From Falsirhodobacter sp. 20TX0035 (GTDB lineage Bacteria; Pseudomonadota; Alphaproteobacteria; Rhodobacterales; Rhodobacteraceae): 64,000 nucleotides of DNA. A program made the position numbers and the translations under genes. The stretch spans positions 682,001 to 746,000 of the forward strand of contig NZ_JAQMHV010000001.1 of the NCBI RefSeq assembly GCF_028307215.1, written 5' to 3'. Below the pieces are notes generated by a model. It was not told the origin of the DNA. It did no database searches and saw nothing but the letters and a program-made list of their open reading frames with translations. Every line of letters starts with the position of its first letter. The stretch's first letter is position 1. Below are positions 43,826-53,266 of this stretch, one piece after another.

Positions 43826-46423
43826 ATGACCGAACCCACCCCGATGATGGCGCAATATCTGGAGATCAAGGCGCAGCATCCGGCGGCGCTTCTGTTCTAT
43901 CGCATGGGCGACTTCTACGAGATGTTCTTCGACGACGCCGTTCTGGCGGCCGAGGCGCTGGACATCGCCCTGACCAAGCGCGGCAAGCATCTGGGGGAGG
44001 ACATCGCCATGTGCGGTGTTCCGGCCCATTCGGCCGAGGGCTATTTGCTGGGCCTGATCCGCAAGGGGTTCCGCGTGGCCATCGCCGAGCAGATGGAGGA
44101 CCCGGCCGAGGCGAAGAAGCGCGGCTACAAGTCCGTCGTCCGGCGCGAGGTGGTGCGGCTGGTGACGCCCGGCACCCTGACCGAGGACGCCTTGCTGGAA
44201 GCGCGGCGGCACAACTTCCTTGTGGCCTATGCCCGCATCCGGGACGAAGGCGCGCTGGCCTGGACCGACATCTCAACCGGGGAGTTGCGGGTCATGCCCT
44301 GCCCCCTGCCGCGCCTTCTGCCGGAACTGGCCCGCCTGTCCCCGCGCGAGGTGCTGGTGAGCGACACGCAGGAGGCCGAACTGGCGCCCCTTCTGGCCGA
44401 GGTGGGCACCGCCGTGACGCCGCTGGCGAAATCCAGCTTCGACAGCGCGTCCGCGGAAAGGCGGCTGCGGGATCTGTGGCAGGTGGGATCGCTGGAAGCG
44501 TTCGGGACCTTCGGGCGCTGCGAGGTGGCGGCTCTGGGCGCGGTGGTGGAATATCTGGAACTGACCCAGCGCGGCAAGCTGCCCCTTCTGCGCCCGCCGG
44601 TGCGCGAGGTGCCCGGTGCTGCGATGCAGATCGACGCCTCCACCCGCCGCAACCTCGAGATTTCGCAGGCGCTGTCGGGCGGGCGCGAAGGCTCGCTTCT
44701 GGCGGCAATCGACCGGACGGTGACGGCGTCAGGGGCGCGGCTGCTGGAACGGCGTCTGGCCGCCCCTTCCTGCGATCTGGGCACCATCCGGGCGCGGCTG
44801 GACGGGGTGCGCTTCCTGCTGGACGCGCGGCTGCGGGACGGGCTGCGCGACAGCCTGCGCCGGGTGCCCGACATGGACCGCGCCCTGCAGCGGCTGGCGC
44901 TGGACCGCGCGGGGCCGCGCGACATGACGGCCATCCGCACCGGTCTGGAACAGGCGCGCCGCATCGCCCTGCCCGACGCCCCGCCCCATCTGACCGAGGC
45001 GCTGGCGGCGCTGGCAGGGCATGACGACCTTGTGGCGCGGCTGGACCGGGCGCTGGTGGCCGAACCGCCGCTGCTGGCCCGCGACGGCGGATTCATTGCC
45101 GAAGGGTATGATCCCGGACTGGACGACACCCGCCGCCTGCGCGACGAAGGGCGCGGCGTCATCGCCCGCATGCAGGCCGAATTCATCGACCGCACCGGGG
45201 TGCAAAGCCTGAAGATCAAGCACAACAACGTGCTGGGCTATTTCATCGAGGTGACCTCCACCCACGAGGCGACGCTGCGCGGGGCGGGCTTCATCCACCG
45301 GCAGACGACGGCGAACCAGATCCGGTTCACCACGCCAGAGCTGTCGGAGCTGGAGACGCGCATCCTCAACGCCTCCGGCCACGCGCTGGATCTGGAGCGG
45401 CGGCACTTCGGCGCGCTGCGCGAGGAAATCCTGCGCCATGCGGCGGCCGTCGGCACCGCAGCGCGGGCGCTGGCGGTGCTGGACGTCGCGGCGGCGCTGG
45501 CCGATCTGGCCGCGTCCGAGGATTGGGTGGAACCGAAGATCGACGACAGCCGCGCGTTCCATGTGGAACAAGGCCGCCACCCGGTGGTCGAACGTGCCCT
45601 GCGCCGCAAGGGCGAGGCGTTCGTGGCCAATGACTGCGTGCTGACGCCGGACGCGGCCCCTGCGATCTGGCTGCTGACGGGGCCGAACATGGCGGGGAAA
45701 TCGACCTTCCTGCGCCAGAACGCGCTGATCGCGCTCATGGCACAGGCGGGCAGTTTCGTGCCGGCCCGGTCGGCGCATATCGGAATGGTCAGCCAGCTGT
45801 TTAGCCGCGTGGGGGCAGCCGACGATCTGGCGCGGGGCCGGTCCACCTTCATGGTGGAAATGGTGGAAACCGCCGCCATCCTGAACCAGGCCGACGACCG
45901 CGCTCTGGTGATCCTAGACGAGATCGGGCGCGGCACGGCGACCTATGACGGGCTGTCAATCGCCTGGGCCACGCTGGAGCATCTGCACGACCAGAACCGC
46001 TGCCGCGCCCTGTTCGCCACCCATTACCACGAGATGACGGCCCTGTCGGCGAAGCTTGCGGGCGTGGACAACGCCACGGTCACCGTGCGCGAATGGAACG
46101 GCGATGTGATCTTCCTGCACGAGGTGACGAAGGGCGCCGCCGACCGGTCCTATGGCGTGCAGGTGGCGCGGCTGGCCGGTCTGCCCGCCCCGGTGATCGA
46201 ACGGGCGAAGGCGGTGCTGGAGGCGCTGGAATCGGGCGACCGCGACGGCACCCGCAAGACGGCTCTGATCGACGACCTGCCCTTGTTCCGCGTGCCGCCG
46301 CCCCCCGCGCCCGCGGCCCCGAAACCGTCGGCCGTGGAGGCGCGCCTGCGCGAGGTGCATCCGGACGAGATGACGCCGATGGAGGCGCTGCGCCTGCTCT
46401 ATGACCTGCGCGGGATGCTGTGA
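43826..46423 (+). CDS. mutS: DNA mismatch repair protein MutS
   Basis: 865 residues. Binds mismatches and recruits MutL. Mismatch-recognition F-Y-E in [10 protein letters not shown], connector, core/clamp, then the ABC-type ATPase with Walker [10 protein letters not shown] (about 618-626), [11 protein letters not shown], and Walker [15 protein letters not shown]-terminal tail including [18 protein letters not shown] (the oligomerisation region) is intact. The ATG at 43826 follows GAAGGAGA. Its stop abuts the convergent hemW stop (TGATCA). Confidence 0.98.
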   Translation: MTEPTPMMAQYLEIKAQHPAALLFYRMGDFYEMFFDDAVLAAEALDIALTKRGKHLGEDIAMCGVPAHSAEGYLLGLIRKGFRVAIAEQMEDPAEAKKRGYKSVVRREVVRLVTPGTLTEDALLEARRHNFLVAYARIRDEGALAWTDISTGELRVMPCPLPRLLPELARLSPREVLVSDTQEAELAPLLAEVGTAVTPLAKSSFDSASAERRLRDLWQVGSLEAFGTFGRCEVAALGAVVEYLELTQRGKLPLLRPPVREVPGAAMQIDASTRRNLEISQALSGGREGSLLAAIDRTVTASGARLLERRLAAPSCDLGTIRARLDGVRFLLDARLRDGLRDSLRRVPDMDRALQRLALDRAGPRDMTAIRTGLEQARRIALPDAPPHLTEALAALAGHDDLVARLDRALVAEPPLLARDGGFIAEGYDPGLDDTRRLRDEGRGVIARMQAEFIDRTGVQSLKIKHNNVLGYFIEVTSTHEATLRGAGFIHRQTTANQIRFTTPELSELETRILNASGHALDLERRHFGALREEILRHAAAVGTAARALAVLDVAAALADLAASEDWVEPKIDDSRAFHVEQGRHPVVERALRRKGEAFVANDCVLTPDAAPAIWLLTGPNMAGKSTFLRQNALIALMAQAGSFVPARSAHIGMVSQLFSRVGAADDLARGRSTFMVEMVETAAILNQADDRALVILDEIGRGTATYDGLSIAWATLEHLHDQNRCRALFATHYHEMTALSAKLAGVDNATVTVREWNGDVIFLHEVTKGAADRSYGVQVARLAGLPAPVIERAKAVLEALESGDRDGTRKTALIDDLPLFRVPPPPAPAAPKPSAVEARLREVHPDEMTPMEALRLLYDLRGML

Positions 46424-47575
46424 TCAGGCGGCCAGCGCGGTGATGACGGCGTTCAGCACGACCCGCCCCTGCGGGGTCGCGCGCAGGCGCTCGCCATCCA
46501 AGGCCACCATGCCAAGGTCCAGCATGTCGGTCAGCCCCCGCTCGCTGATCGCCTTGGGGGCCAGCGCGCGCAGACGGGTCAGGTCCAGGCCTTCGCGCAG
46601 GCGCAGCCCCATGATCAGGTATTCGTCCGCCATCTCGGACGGGGGCACCGCCTCGCGCGGTTCCTCCCCCCGCCCCGCCTCGGCGGCGGCGAGCCAGGCG
46701 CCCGGCATACGCTGCGCGACGGTGGCCCAGCGGGTGCCGTCCAGCGTCAGGCGGCCATGCGCGCCGGGGCCGATGCCCGCATAATCGCCGCCCTGCCAGT
46801 AGATGCGGTTGTGGCGGCTTTCGGCCCCGTCGCGGGCGTGGTTCGAGATTTCGTAGGCGGGCATGCCATGGGCTTCGCACACCTCCTGCGTCAGGGCGTA
46901 CATGTCGGCCCCCAGATCGTCCGAGGGCAGACCCTTCAGCCCGCCCCGCGCGAAACGGTCGCCAAAGGCGGTCCCGTCCTCGATCGTGAGCTGGTACATC
47001 GACAGGTGGTCCACGGCCATGGACAGCGCCTCGCGCAGCTCCGCCTCCCACTGCGGCAGGGTCTGGTCCTGACGGGCGTAAATGAGGTCGAAGCTGACGC
47101 GGTCGAAGGTGGCGCGGGCGATGTCAAAGGCGGCCCGCGCCTCGGCCACGGAATGCAGGCGACCCAGACGCCGCAGGTCGGCGTCGTTCAGCGCCTGCAC
47201 CCCCATGGAGATGCGGTTGACCCCGCCTTCGGCATAGGCGCGGAAACGTCCGGCCTCCACCGAACCGGGATTGGCCTCCAGCGTCACCTCAAGGTCGTTG
47301 GCGACGGTCCATGTGGAGCGGACGCGGTCGAGGATCGCGTGGACGACGTCCGGGTCCATCAGCGACGGGGTACCTCCGCCGAAAAAGACCGTGTTCAGCA
47401 CGCGGCCGGGCGTTTCGCGGCCCAAGCGGTCGATCTCGGCCAGATAGGCCGCCTGCCAGCGGGGCTGGTCGATGCGGGTGGCCACGTGGCTGTTGAAGTC
47501 GCAATACGGGCATTTCGACTGGCAGAACGGCCAGTGCAGGTACAGCCCGAACCCGCCGTTCCGCCAGTCTTCCAT
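46424..47575 (-). CDS. hemW: HemW-like radical SAM heme chaperone
   Basis: 383 residues. Radical SAM [4Fe-4S] ligands C18-x3-C22-x2-C25 (WPFCQSKCPYC), GGGTP motif (FFGGGTPSL), and a C-terminal winged-helix-like domain. The HemN-specific first-Tyr/extra motif is absent and the CxxxCxxC followed by D-F fits HemW, which binds and inserts heme rather than making it. The ATG at 47575 lies 5 bp after the ridA stop on the same strand. Confidence 0.92.
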   Translation of the reverse strand: MEDWRNGGFGLYLHWPFCQSKCPYCDFNSHVATRIDQPRWQAAYLAEIDRLGRETPGRVLNTVFFGGGTPSLMDPDVVHAILDRVRSTWTVANDLEVTLEANPGSVEAGRFRAYAEGGVNRISMGVQALNDADLRRLGRLHSVAEARAAFDIARATFDRVSFDLIYARQDQTLPQWEAELREALSMAVDHLSMYQLTIEDGTAFGDRFARGGLKGLPSDDLGADMYALTQEVCEAHGMPAYEISNHARDGAESRHNRIYWQGGDYAGIGPGAHGRLTLDGTRWATVAQRMPGAWLAAAEAGRGEEPREAVPPSEMADEYLIMGLRLREGLDLTRLRALAPKAISERGLTDMLDLGMVALDGERLRATPQGRVVLNAVITALAA

Positions 47576-47580
47576 GTTCC

Positions 47581-47952
47581 TCAGCCCTTCAGCGCCGTCA
47601 CTTCGATTTCCACCAGCATCTCGGGGCGGATCAGGCCGGCGACGACCATGGTGGCCGCCGGGCGGATGTCGGCGAAGACCTCGCCCAAAGCAGGGATCAG
47701 GTCGTCGACGAGTGCGGCGTCGGTGACGGTGTACTGCACGCGCACGACGTCGGTCATGGCGAAGCCGCCTTCGGCCAGCGCCTTGGCGATCGTGGCAAAG
47801 CAATTGCGCGCCTGATCGGCGACGCCCGCGGGCATCGTGCCGTCCGTGCCGTATCCGGTGGTGCCGGACACGAAGCACCAGTCCCCTTTCACGACCGCGC
47901 GGGAATAGCCCATCTTCGATTCAAACGGCGAGCCGGAGGAAATCAGCTTCAC
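47581..47952 (-). CDS. RidA-family reactive enamine/imine deaminase
   Basis: 123 residues. RidA/YjgF trimer; family members hydrolyse 2-aminoacrylate-type intermediates from PLP enzymes. Conserved points: GYSRAV, FVSGTTGYG, Q-R-like NCFATIAKAL, RPAATMVVAGL and EIEVTALKG. Arg in IRPAAT is the substrate-binding Arg. A GTG at 47952 is preferred (AAAGGA 8 bases upstream and GTGA overlap with the rdgB stop); an ATG at 47961 is possible. Third gene of rph-rdgB-ridA-hemW. Confidence 0.85.
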   Translation of the reverse strand: MKLISSGSPFESKMGYSRAVVKGDWCFVSGTTGYGTDGTMPAGVADQARNCFATIAKALAEGGFAMTDVVRVQYTVTDAALVDDLIPALGEVFADIRPAATMVVAGLIRPEMLVEIEVTALKG

Positions 47953-48557
47953 GAGAAACATCCTTTGACAAGCTTGCGGAACGCGTCCGCGCGGTGGGAA
48001 ATGTCGTTCTTCTGCGCGGCCGACATCTCACCCAAGGTGGTGTCGAAGCCGTCCGGTTGGAAGATGGGGTCGTAGCCGTGACCTTGCGCTCCGCGCATGG
48101 GCCACACGACCTGACCGTCAAGACGGCCGACGAACACCTCGTCATGGCCGTCGGGCCAGGCCAGCACCAGCGTGGCATTGAACTGGGCGGTGCGGGGATA
48201 CCGGGCGTCGATCGCCTCCAGCTTCTCCCACGTTTTGGTCATCGCCATGACGAAGTCGCGGCCGTTTGGTGTTTCGGCCCAGTCGGCGGTATAGACCCCG
48301 GGCGCGCCATCCAGCGCGTCAATGGTGATGCCGCTGTCATCGGACAGGGCCGGCAGGCCGGTGGCCCTGGCGGCCGCGTGCGCCTTGATCCGGGCGTTGC
48401 CGACAAAGGTGGTCTCGGTTTCCGCCGGGTCGGGCAGGTCATGGTCGGCGTTGCTGTCCACGGCGATGCCGTAGGGGGCCAGAAGGGCCCGCATCTCTTC
48501 CAGCTTGCCCTTGTTGCCCGTGGCGAACAGAAGGCGCTTGCCGTCGAACTTCCTCAT
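47949..48557 (-). CDS. rdgB: RdgB/HAM1 non-canonical purine NTP pyrophosphatase
   Basis: 202 residues. Removes ITP, XTP and similar damaged nucleotides before they enter DNA or [15 protein letters not shown] (substrate loop), E-T-x-T-x-x-x-N-A ([14 protein letters not shown]), PALSDDSGI with the metal Asp pair, GHGYDPIF (here [13 protein letters not shown]) and [10 protein letters not shown]. Overlaps rph by 4 bp (ATGA). Confidence 0.96.
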   Translation of the reverse strand: MRKFDGKRLLFATGNKGKLEEMRALLAPYGIAVDSNADHDLPDPAETETTFVGNARIKAHAAARATGLPALSDDSGITIDALDGAPGVYTADWAETPNGRDFVMAMTKTWEKLEAIDARYPRTAQFNATLVLAWPDGHDEVFVGRLDGQVVWPMRGAQGHGYDPIFQPDGFDTTLGEMSAAQKNDISHRADAFRKLVKGCFS

Positions 48558-49267
48558 GCGATGGCGGCCTTCTGGGCGGCGACCAGACCGTCGACGCCGA
48601 TCTCGGCCAGATCCAAGAGCTCGATCATCTCGGCGCGCGAGAAGGTGGCGCCTTCGGCCGACATCTGCACCTCGATCAGGCGCTTCGCACCGGTCAGGAT
48701 GAAGTTGGCGTCGGTGCCCGCGCTCGAATCCTCGGCGTAGTCCAGATCCAGCACGGGCTGGCCGGCATAGATGCCGCAGGACACCGCGGCCACATGGTCG
48801 ATGATCGGATCGGACACGATCACGCCCGTTTTCAGCAGCTTGTTCACGGCCAGACGCAGGGCCACCCAGCCCCCGGTGATCGACGCGCAGCGGGTGCCGC
48901 CATCCGCCTGGATCACGTCGCAGTCGATGGTGATCTGGCGTTCGCCTAGGGCGCTGCGGTCCACGCCGGCCCGCAGGGCGCGGCCGATAAGGCGCTGGAT
49001 TTCCTGCGTGCGGCCGGACTGCTTGCCGGCCGCCGCCTCGCGCCGCATGCGGGTGTTCGTGGCGCGGGGCAGCATGCCGTATTCGGCCGTGACCCAGCCC
49101 AGACCGGTGTTGCGCAGGAAGGACGGGGGCTTCTCCTCGATCGAGGCGGTGCAGAGCACGTGGGTGTCGCCCATCTTGATCAGGCAGGAGCCTTCGGCAT
49201 GTTTCGTCACGCCGGTCTCGATGACCACGTCGCGCATTTGGTTCAGGGAACGGCCGGAGGGACGCAT
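48554..49267 (-). CDS. rph: RNase PH
   Basis: 237 residues. Phosphorolytic exoribonuclease trimming tRNA 3' ends. [12 protein letters not shown] at the start, [48 protein letters not shown], and D pair [17 protein letters not shown]. Full length, with residues that matter for phosphate and RNA binding present. First gene of rph-rdgB-ridA-hemW, divergent from hrcA (97-bp gap). This rph/hrcA divergence is a common alphaproteobacterial arrangement. Confidence 0.96.
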   Translation of the reverse strand: MRPSGRSLNQMRDVVIETGVTKHAEGSCLIKMGDTHVLCTASIEEKPPSFLRNTGLGWVTAEYGMLPRATNTRMRREAAAGKQSGRTQEIQRLIGRALRAGVDRSALGERQITIDCDVIQADGGTRCASITGGWVALRLAVNKLLKTGVIVSDPIIDHVAAVSCGIYAGQPVLDLDYAEDSSAGTDANFILTGAKRLIEVQMSAEGATFSRAEMIELLDLAEIGVDGLVAAQKAAIA

Positions 49268-49328
49268 GGAAAGCTCCTTTTCTTGCTGCGGCCAGATACC
49301 GCCCCGGCCGCCTTTTTTGCAAGCCGGA

Positions 49329-49358
49329 TTGACGTTTCGGGCTGCGAACTCCTACATC
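49329..49358 (+). promoter_or_regulatory. Possible hrcA promoter
   Basis: TTGACG (49329-49334), 18 bases, TACATC (49353-49358), ending 6 bases before the hrcA ATG. The -35 is good and the -10 weak. If used, transcription would begin at or next to the start codon. No CIRCE repeat (TTAGCACTC-N9-GAGTGCTAA) was seen. Confidence 0.35.
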
Positions 49359-49364
49359 ACGGGC

Positions 49365-50423
49365 ATGGTCGATACATCCAAACTCCTTGCCGACATGAAC
49401 GACCGCTCGCGCGAGGTGTTTCGGCGGGTGGTGGAAGGCTATCTGGACAGCGGAGAGCCCGTGGGCTCGCGCACCCTGACCCGCGTGATGAACGAAAAGA
49501 TCAGCGCGGCCACCGTGCGCAACGTCATGCAGGATCTGGAGCATCTGGGCCTGCTGGACAGCCCCCACATCTCGGCCGGGCGGGTGCCGACGCATCTTGG
49601 GTTGCGGATGTTCGTGGACGGGCTGCTGGAGGTGGGCACCGTGTCGGCCGCGGACCGCGAACGCATCGACGCCAGTGGCGAGGAGACGGACGTCACCACC
49701 CTTCTGGACCGCGTGGGCAAGACGCTGTCGGGCGTGACGCGGGGGGCCAGTCTAGTGCTGGCGCCCAAGCACGAGGCGCCCATCCGCCATATCGAATTCG
49801 TGAGCCTGGGGGCCGACCGTGCCCTTGTGGTGCTGGTGCTGGCCGACGGGCAGGTGGAGAACCGCGTGTTCACCCCCCCGCCCGGCCAGACCGCCTCCTC
49901 CATGCGGGAGGCGGCGAACTTCCTGAACGCCTTTGCCAGCGGGCGGACCTTGTCCGAACTTCGCCACAGCGTGGTGCAGGACATGCGACAGCGGCGGCGT
50001 GAGATCGACACGCTGGCGCAGGCCCTTGTCGATGCCGGTCTGGCCCTGTGGGAAAACGCGGGCGAGCCGTCGGAGCGCCTGATCGTCCGGGGCCAGGCGA
50101 ACCTGCTGGAGAACGACGCGCAGGATCTGGAACGCATCCGCAGCCTGTTCGAGGATCTGGAGATGAAGCGCGACATCGCGGAATACCTCCATCTGGCGGA
50201 GTCCGGCGACGGCGTGCGCATTTTTATCGGGTCCGAAAACAAGCTTTTCTCACTTTCGGGTTCCTCTCTGGTGGTGTCTCCCTATATGAACGCCGATCGT
50301 AAGATCATTGGTGCGGTGGGGGTCATCGGGCCGACGCGTCTCAACTACGGGCGCATCGTGCCGATTGTCGATTACACGGCCCAACTGGTCGGGCGCCTCG
50401 TCACGCAACGGGGAAAAGGATGA
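49365..50423 (+). CDS. hrcA: Heat-inducible transcription repressor HrcA
   Basis: 352 residues. Represses chaperone genes via CIRCE elements. N-terminal winged helix (NDRSREVFRRVVEGYLDSGEPVGSRTL; AATVRNVMQDLEHLGLL), central dimerisation/GAF-like region, and C-terminal IFIGSENKL ... GAVGVIGPTRLNYGRIVPIVDY. The ATG at 49365 fits family N-termini but has no Shine-Dalgarno; the frame is open upstream to a TTG at 49329. Precedes grpE by 4 bp. Confidence 0.95.
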   Translation: MVDTSKLLADMNDRSREVFRRVVEGYLDSGEPVGSRTLTRVMNEKISAATVRNVMQDLEHLGLLDSPHISAGRVPTHLGLRMFVDGLLEVGTVSAADRERIDASGEETDVTTLLDRVGKTLSGVTRGASLVLAPKHEAPIRHIEFVSLGADRALVVLVLADGQVENRVFTPPPGQTASSMREAANFLNAFASGRTLSELRHSVVQDMRQRRREIDTLAQALVDAGLALWENAGEPSERLIVRGQANLLENDAQDLERIRSLFEDLEMKRDIAEYLHLAESGDGVRIFIGSENKLFSLSGSSLVVSPYMNADRKIIGAVGVIGPTRLNYGRIVPIVDYTAQLVGRLVTQRGKG

Positions 50424-50427
50424 AGAG

Positions 50428-50964
50428 ATGACGGACGAACACAAAGACGACCTGATCGACAACGTGGATCCCATGGACATGGATCTGGCGGGTTCCAGCG
50501 AACTGGACAGCCTGCGGGCGGAGCGCGACGAATACCGCGACCGCTTCATGCGCGCGCTGGCGGATGCGGAAAACGCGCGCAAGCGTGCGGACCGCGATCG
50601 TCGCGAGGCTGAGAACTATGGCGGGACGCGCCTGGCGCGCGATCTGTTGCCGGTGCATGACAACCTGCGCCGCGCGCTCGAAGCCGCCTCGGACGAGCAG
50701 CGGGCCCAGGCGGCCGCCCTGTTCGACGGGGTGGAACTGACGATGCGCGAGCTGCTCAACGTCATGGACAAGCACGGCGTGAAGGCCATCTCGCCCAAGG
50801 TCGGGGATGTCTTCGATCCGCAGAGCCACGAGGCGATGTTCGAAGCGCCCGTTCCCGGAACCGTGGCGGGCCAGATCATCCAGGTGATGACCGAGGGCTT
50901 CATGATCCATGATCGGCTGTTGCGGCCGGCGCAGGTGGGCGTGTCCTCCACCCCCGCCTCCTGA
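50428..50964 (+). CDS. grpE: Nucleotide exchange factor GrpE
   Basis: 178 residues. Releases ADP from DnaK. Acidic disordered start (1-30), long helix (LRAERDEYRDRFMRALADAENARKRADRDRREA) for dimerisation and thermosensing, then the DnaK-binding beta domain (DPQSHEAMFEAPVPGTVAGQIIQVMTEGFMIHDRLLRPAQVGVS). AAGGA of the ribosome site overlaps the hrcA stop. Followed by a strong terminator. Confidence 0.97.
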   Translation: MTDEHKDDLIDNVDPMDMDLAGSSELDSLRAERDEYRDRFMRALADAENARKRADRDRREAENYGGTRLARDLLPVHDNLRRALEAASDEQRAQAAALFDGVELTMRELLNVMDKHGVKAISPKVGDVFDPQSHEAMFEAPVPGTVAGQIIQVMTEGFMIHDRLLRPAQVGVSSTPAS

Positions 50965-50970
50965 ACGGAG

Positions 50971-51001
50971 ACGCCGCGCCCTTGGGCGCGGCGTTTTATT
51001 T
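50971..51001 (+). terminator. Intrinsic terminator after grpE
   Basis: ACGCCGCGCCC/GGGCGCGGCGT, an 11-bp stem with a tight TT/CTTG loop, followed by TTTATTTT on the plus strand, 6 bp past the grpE stop. The distal part overlaps the convergent parB 3' end. Confidence 0.9.
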
Positions 51002-51886
51002 TCGAATGGCCGACAAGGCGCGACACAGATTGTCCAGATCGTCCAGCGTAGAGTAGCGGATCGACAGGACCCCACCCTCCCCACCCGCCAGATGATCGAT
51101 CTGCACTTCCATCCCCAGATTGATGCTCAGATCCGTCTCCAGCGAACGCGTGTCGGCATCCTTGGCCCCGGCCTTGGCGATGCGGGTGCGTTCGCTGCGG
51201 TCCGCCTTGCCCTTTGCCAGACGTTCCGTTTCGCGCACGGACAGCCCACGGTCCACGACCTGACGGGCCAGTGCCGAGGCGTTGTCACTGGTGATGAGGG
51301 CACGGGCATGACCCGCCGAAATCTGCCCTTCCCGCAACAGTGCCTGCACATCTTCAGGAAGATTAAGCAATCTCAACAAGTTGGCGATATGGGGACGGCT
51401 TTTGGACAGGGCTTCGGCCAGTTTTTCCTGCGTGTGGCCGAACCGGTCCATGAGCTGGCGGAAGCCCATGGCCTCCTCGATCGGGTTCAGGTCCGCGCGC
51501 TGGATGTTTTCGATAATCGCGACTTCAAGAACTTCGGTATCGTCGAAATCCCGGACCACAACCGGCACGTCGTGAAGCTGTGCCATCTGAGACGCGCGCC
51601 ACCGACGCTCTCCCGCCACGATCTCATACCGGTCTGTCCCCTCAAGCGGACGGACGATCAGGGGCTGGATCACCCCCTTCTGCCGGATCGACGAGGCGAG
51701 ATCCGCCAGCCCTTCCGACGAAAACTCGCGCCGTGGCTGGTTCGGGTTCGGGACGATCTTTTCAATCGGAAGCGTCATGTCCGCACGCCGAGGCGCGGTT
51801 TCCGAGGGCGCGGAAACATTGATATCCGCCATCAGGGCCGACAGGCCGCGTCCCAACCCACGCCGTTCGGGCTTGCGATCCATCAT
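50996..51886 (-). CDS. parB: Chromosome partitioning protein ParB
   Basis: 296 residues. Binds parS and spreads to form the partition complex. RGLGRGLSALM at the start, CTPase domain with VPNPNQPRREF and GERRWRASQM, helix-turn-helix around GHTQEKLAEALSKSRPHIANLLRLL, and a C-terminal dimer domain ending LDDLDNLCRAL. The ATG overlaps the parA stop (ATGA). Two perfect parS sites lie 1.4 and 3.2 kb upstream. Confidence 0.97.
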   Translation of the reverse strand: MMDRKPERRGLGRGLSALMADINVSAPSETAPRRADMTLPIEKIVPNPNQPRREFSSEGLADLASSIRQKGVIQPLIVRPLEGTDRYEIVAGERRWRASQMAQLHDVPVVVRDFDDTEVLEVAIIENIQRADLNPIEEAMGFRQLMDRFGHTQEKLAEALSKSRPHIANLLRLLNLPEDVQALLREGQISAGHARALITSDNASALARQVVDRGLSVRETERLAKGKADRSERTRIAKAGAKDADTRSLETDLSINLGMEVQIDHLAGGEGGVLSIRYSTLDDLDNLCRALSAIRK

Positions 51887-52677
51887 GCGCTCCTCCTCAT
51901 GGGGGTGCGGTGGGAGGCCGTCATTTCCGCCACCAGCGCCCGATACGCCTCGCTGCCCTTGGAAGAGGAGTCATAGGCCAAGACGGGAACGGAGAAGGAA
52001 GGCGCCTCGCTGACCCGCACATTGCGGGGAATGATCGTGGCGAAAACGAGTTCGCCGAGCGTTTGCCGCGCATCGTTTTCGACCAGTTGCGACAGGTTGT
52101 TGCGCTTGTCGTACATCGTCAACACCACCCCTTCGATGCGCAGCGAGGGGTTTGCCGTCTGGCGAACCTCGCGCACCGTCAGCATCAGCTGTGACAACCC
52201 TTCAAGGGCGAAGAACTCCGCCTGCAGAGGAACAAGCACCGAGTCCGCAGCCACGAGGGCGTTGATGGTCAGCAGGTTCAGCGACGGCGGGCAGTCGATC
52301 AGAATGTAATCGTAGCCGCTGTCGATGTCCTTCAAGGCGTCCTGCAGCAGGAAGGTCCGCCGCTCGTTCGACAGCAACTCCATGTCGGCAGAGGATAAGT
52401 CCGCATTTGCCGGACAGATGTGCAGCCTGTCGAAGGCCGTTGGCCGGGCGATCTCTGCCAGAGGCATCTGTTCGACAAGAAGATCGTATGTGGTAAGGCT
52501 CCGCGCTTCCGGCTCGATCCCCAGCCCCGTGGACGCGTTTCCCTGCGGATCCAGATCGATCAGCAGCGTCTTGCTGCCCTTTTCCGCCAAGGCGGCAGCC
52601 ACGTTGATCGCGGTCGTCGTCTTACCCACCCCACCCTTCTGGTTGGCAATGGCGATGATCCGGGTGTTTTCAGACAT
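51883..52677 (-). CDS. parA: Chromosome partitioning ATPase ParA
   Basis: 264 residues. Deviant Walker A KGGVGKTTT (IIAIANQKGGVGKTTTAINVA), Walker A' DLDPQGNAS and Walker B DYILIDCPPS are intact. The ATG at 52677 is chosen ([13 protein letters not shown]); a longer start would add eight residues. It begins 8 bp inside the rsmG 3' end. Forms parA-parB with a 4-bp overlap. ParA dimers on the nucleoid pull ParB/parS complexes to segregate origins. Confidence 0.97.
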   Translation of the reverse strand: MSENTRIIAIANQKGGVGKTTTAINVAAALAEKGSKTLLIDLDPQGNASTGLGIEPEARSLTTYDLLVEQMPLAEIARPTAFDRLHICPANADLSSADMELLSNERRTFLLQDALKDIDSGYDYILIDCPPSLNLLTINALVAADSVLVPLQAEFFALEGLSQLMLTVREVRQTANPSLRIEGVVLTMYDKRNNLSQLVENDARQTLGELVFATIIPRNVRVSEAPSFSVPVLAYDSSSKGSEAYRALVAEMTASHRTPMRRSA

Positions 52678-53266
52678 GAAACAGCTTTCCGACTTCCACA
52701 ATCACGCCTTCGGAATCGGTTCGACTGGGATGAACAACATGGTCAAATTGCCATGTCTTTCTGGCGTCCGCAATCTCTTCCATGTGACGGACGCCCTTTG
52801 GGAACAGGGCGATGCCTGTCTTCGAACGATGAAGTTGAGTGAAACCAAGAAGTGCGGGAAGTGCCGTCAAAGCTCGCGCAGACAGCACATCCGCCCCTAG
52901 CGGGGGAACCGCTTCGATCCGCGCATTTACCACCTGAGCGTTCAGCTTATGACGGCTTATCATTTCACGCAAAAAGACGCATTTGCGTTGATCCGACTCC
53001 ACCATGGTGACAACACGATCCGGATCGTGCTCCTTAGCCATGATAGCGATCACCAGGCCGGGAAGCCCCCCACCACTCCCTAAGTCCACCCAAGTTTTGC
53101 CTCGGCCGCCAAGCTTGTAAAGCTGCACCGAGTCCGCGACGTGCCGCTGCCAGATGTCCCTCTCGGACGCTTTGGCAATCAGGTTTATCTTCTGCGTCCA
53201 CTTCAACAGCGAGGCAACGTAATCCTCAAGAAGAAGGTGTGTTTCACGTGAAACATCATCCAGCAC
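52670..53266 (-). CDS. rsmG: 16S rRNA (guanine-N7) methyltransferase RsmG
   Basis: 198 residues. Methylates G527 of 16S rRNA (E. coli numbering). SAM-binding motif [17 protein letters not shown]-terminal [27 protein letters not shown], and LFPKGV-like ([13 protein letters not shown]). GTG start at 53266 overlaps the mnmG end by 11 bp. Codons for VSRET (residues 5-9) form a perfect parS palindrome. Base composition is visibly less GC-rich than neighbours. Confidence 0.95.
   Translation of the reverse strand: MLDDVSRETHLLLEDYVASLLKWTQKINLIAKASERDIWQRHVADSVQLYKLGGRGKTWVDLGSGGGLPGLVIAIMAKEHDPDRVVTMVESDQRKCVFLREMISRHKLNAQVVNARIEAVPPLGADVLSARALTALPALLGFTQLHRSKTGIALFPKGVRHMEEIADARKTWQFDHVVHPSRTDSEGVIVEVGKLFHV
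53240..53255. promoter_or_regulatory. parS site 1
   Basis: Perfect 16-bp palindrome TGTTTCACGTGAAACA, the ParB target in alphaproteobacteria. It lies inside the rsmG coding sequence (residues 4-9) just past its start and 1.4 kb from parB. Confidence 0.95.

Noticed and set aside
49268-49364. CIRCE element upstream of hrcA
   Set aside because: No TTAGCACTC-N9-GAGTGCTAA or near match was found.
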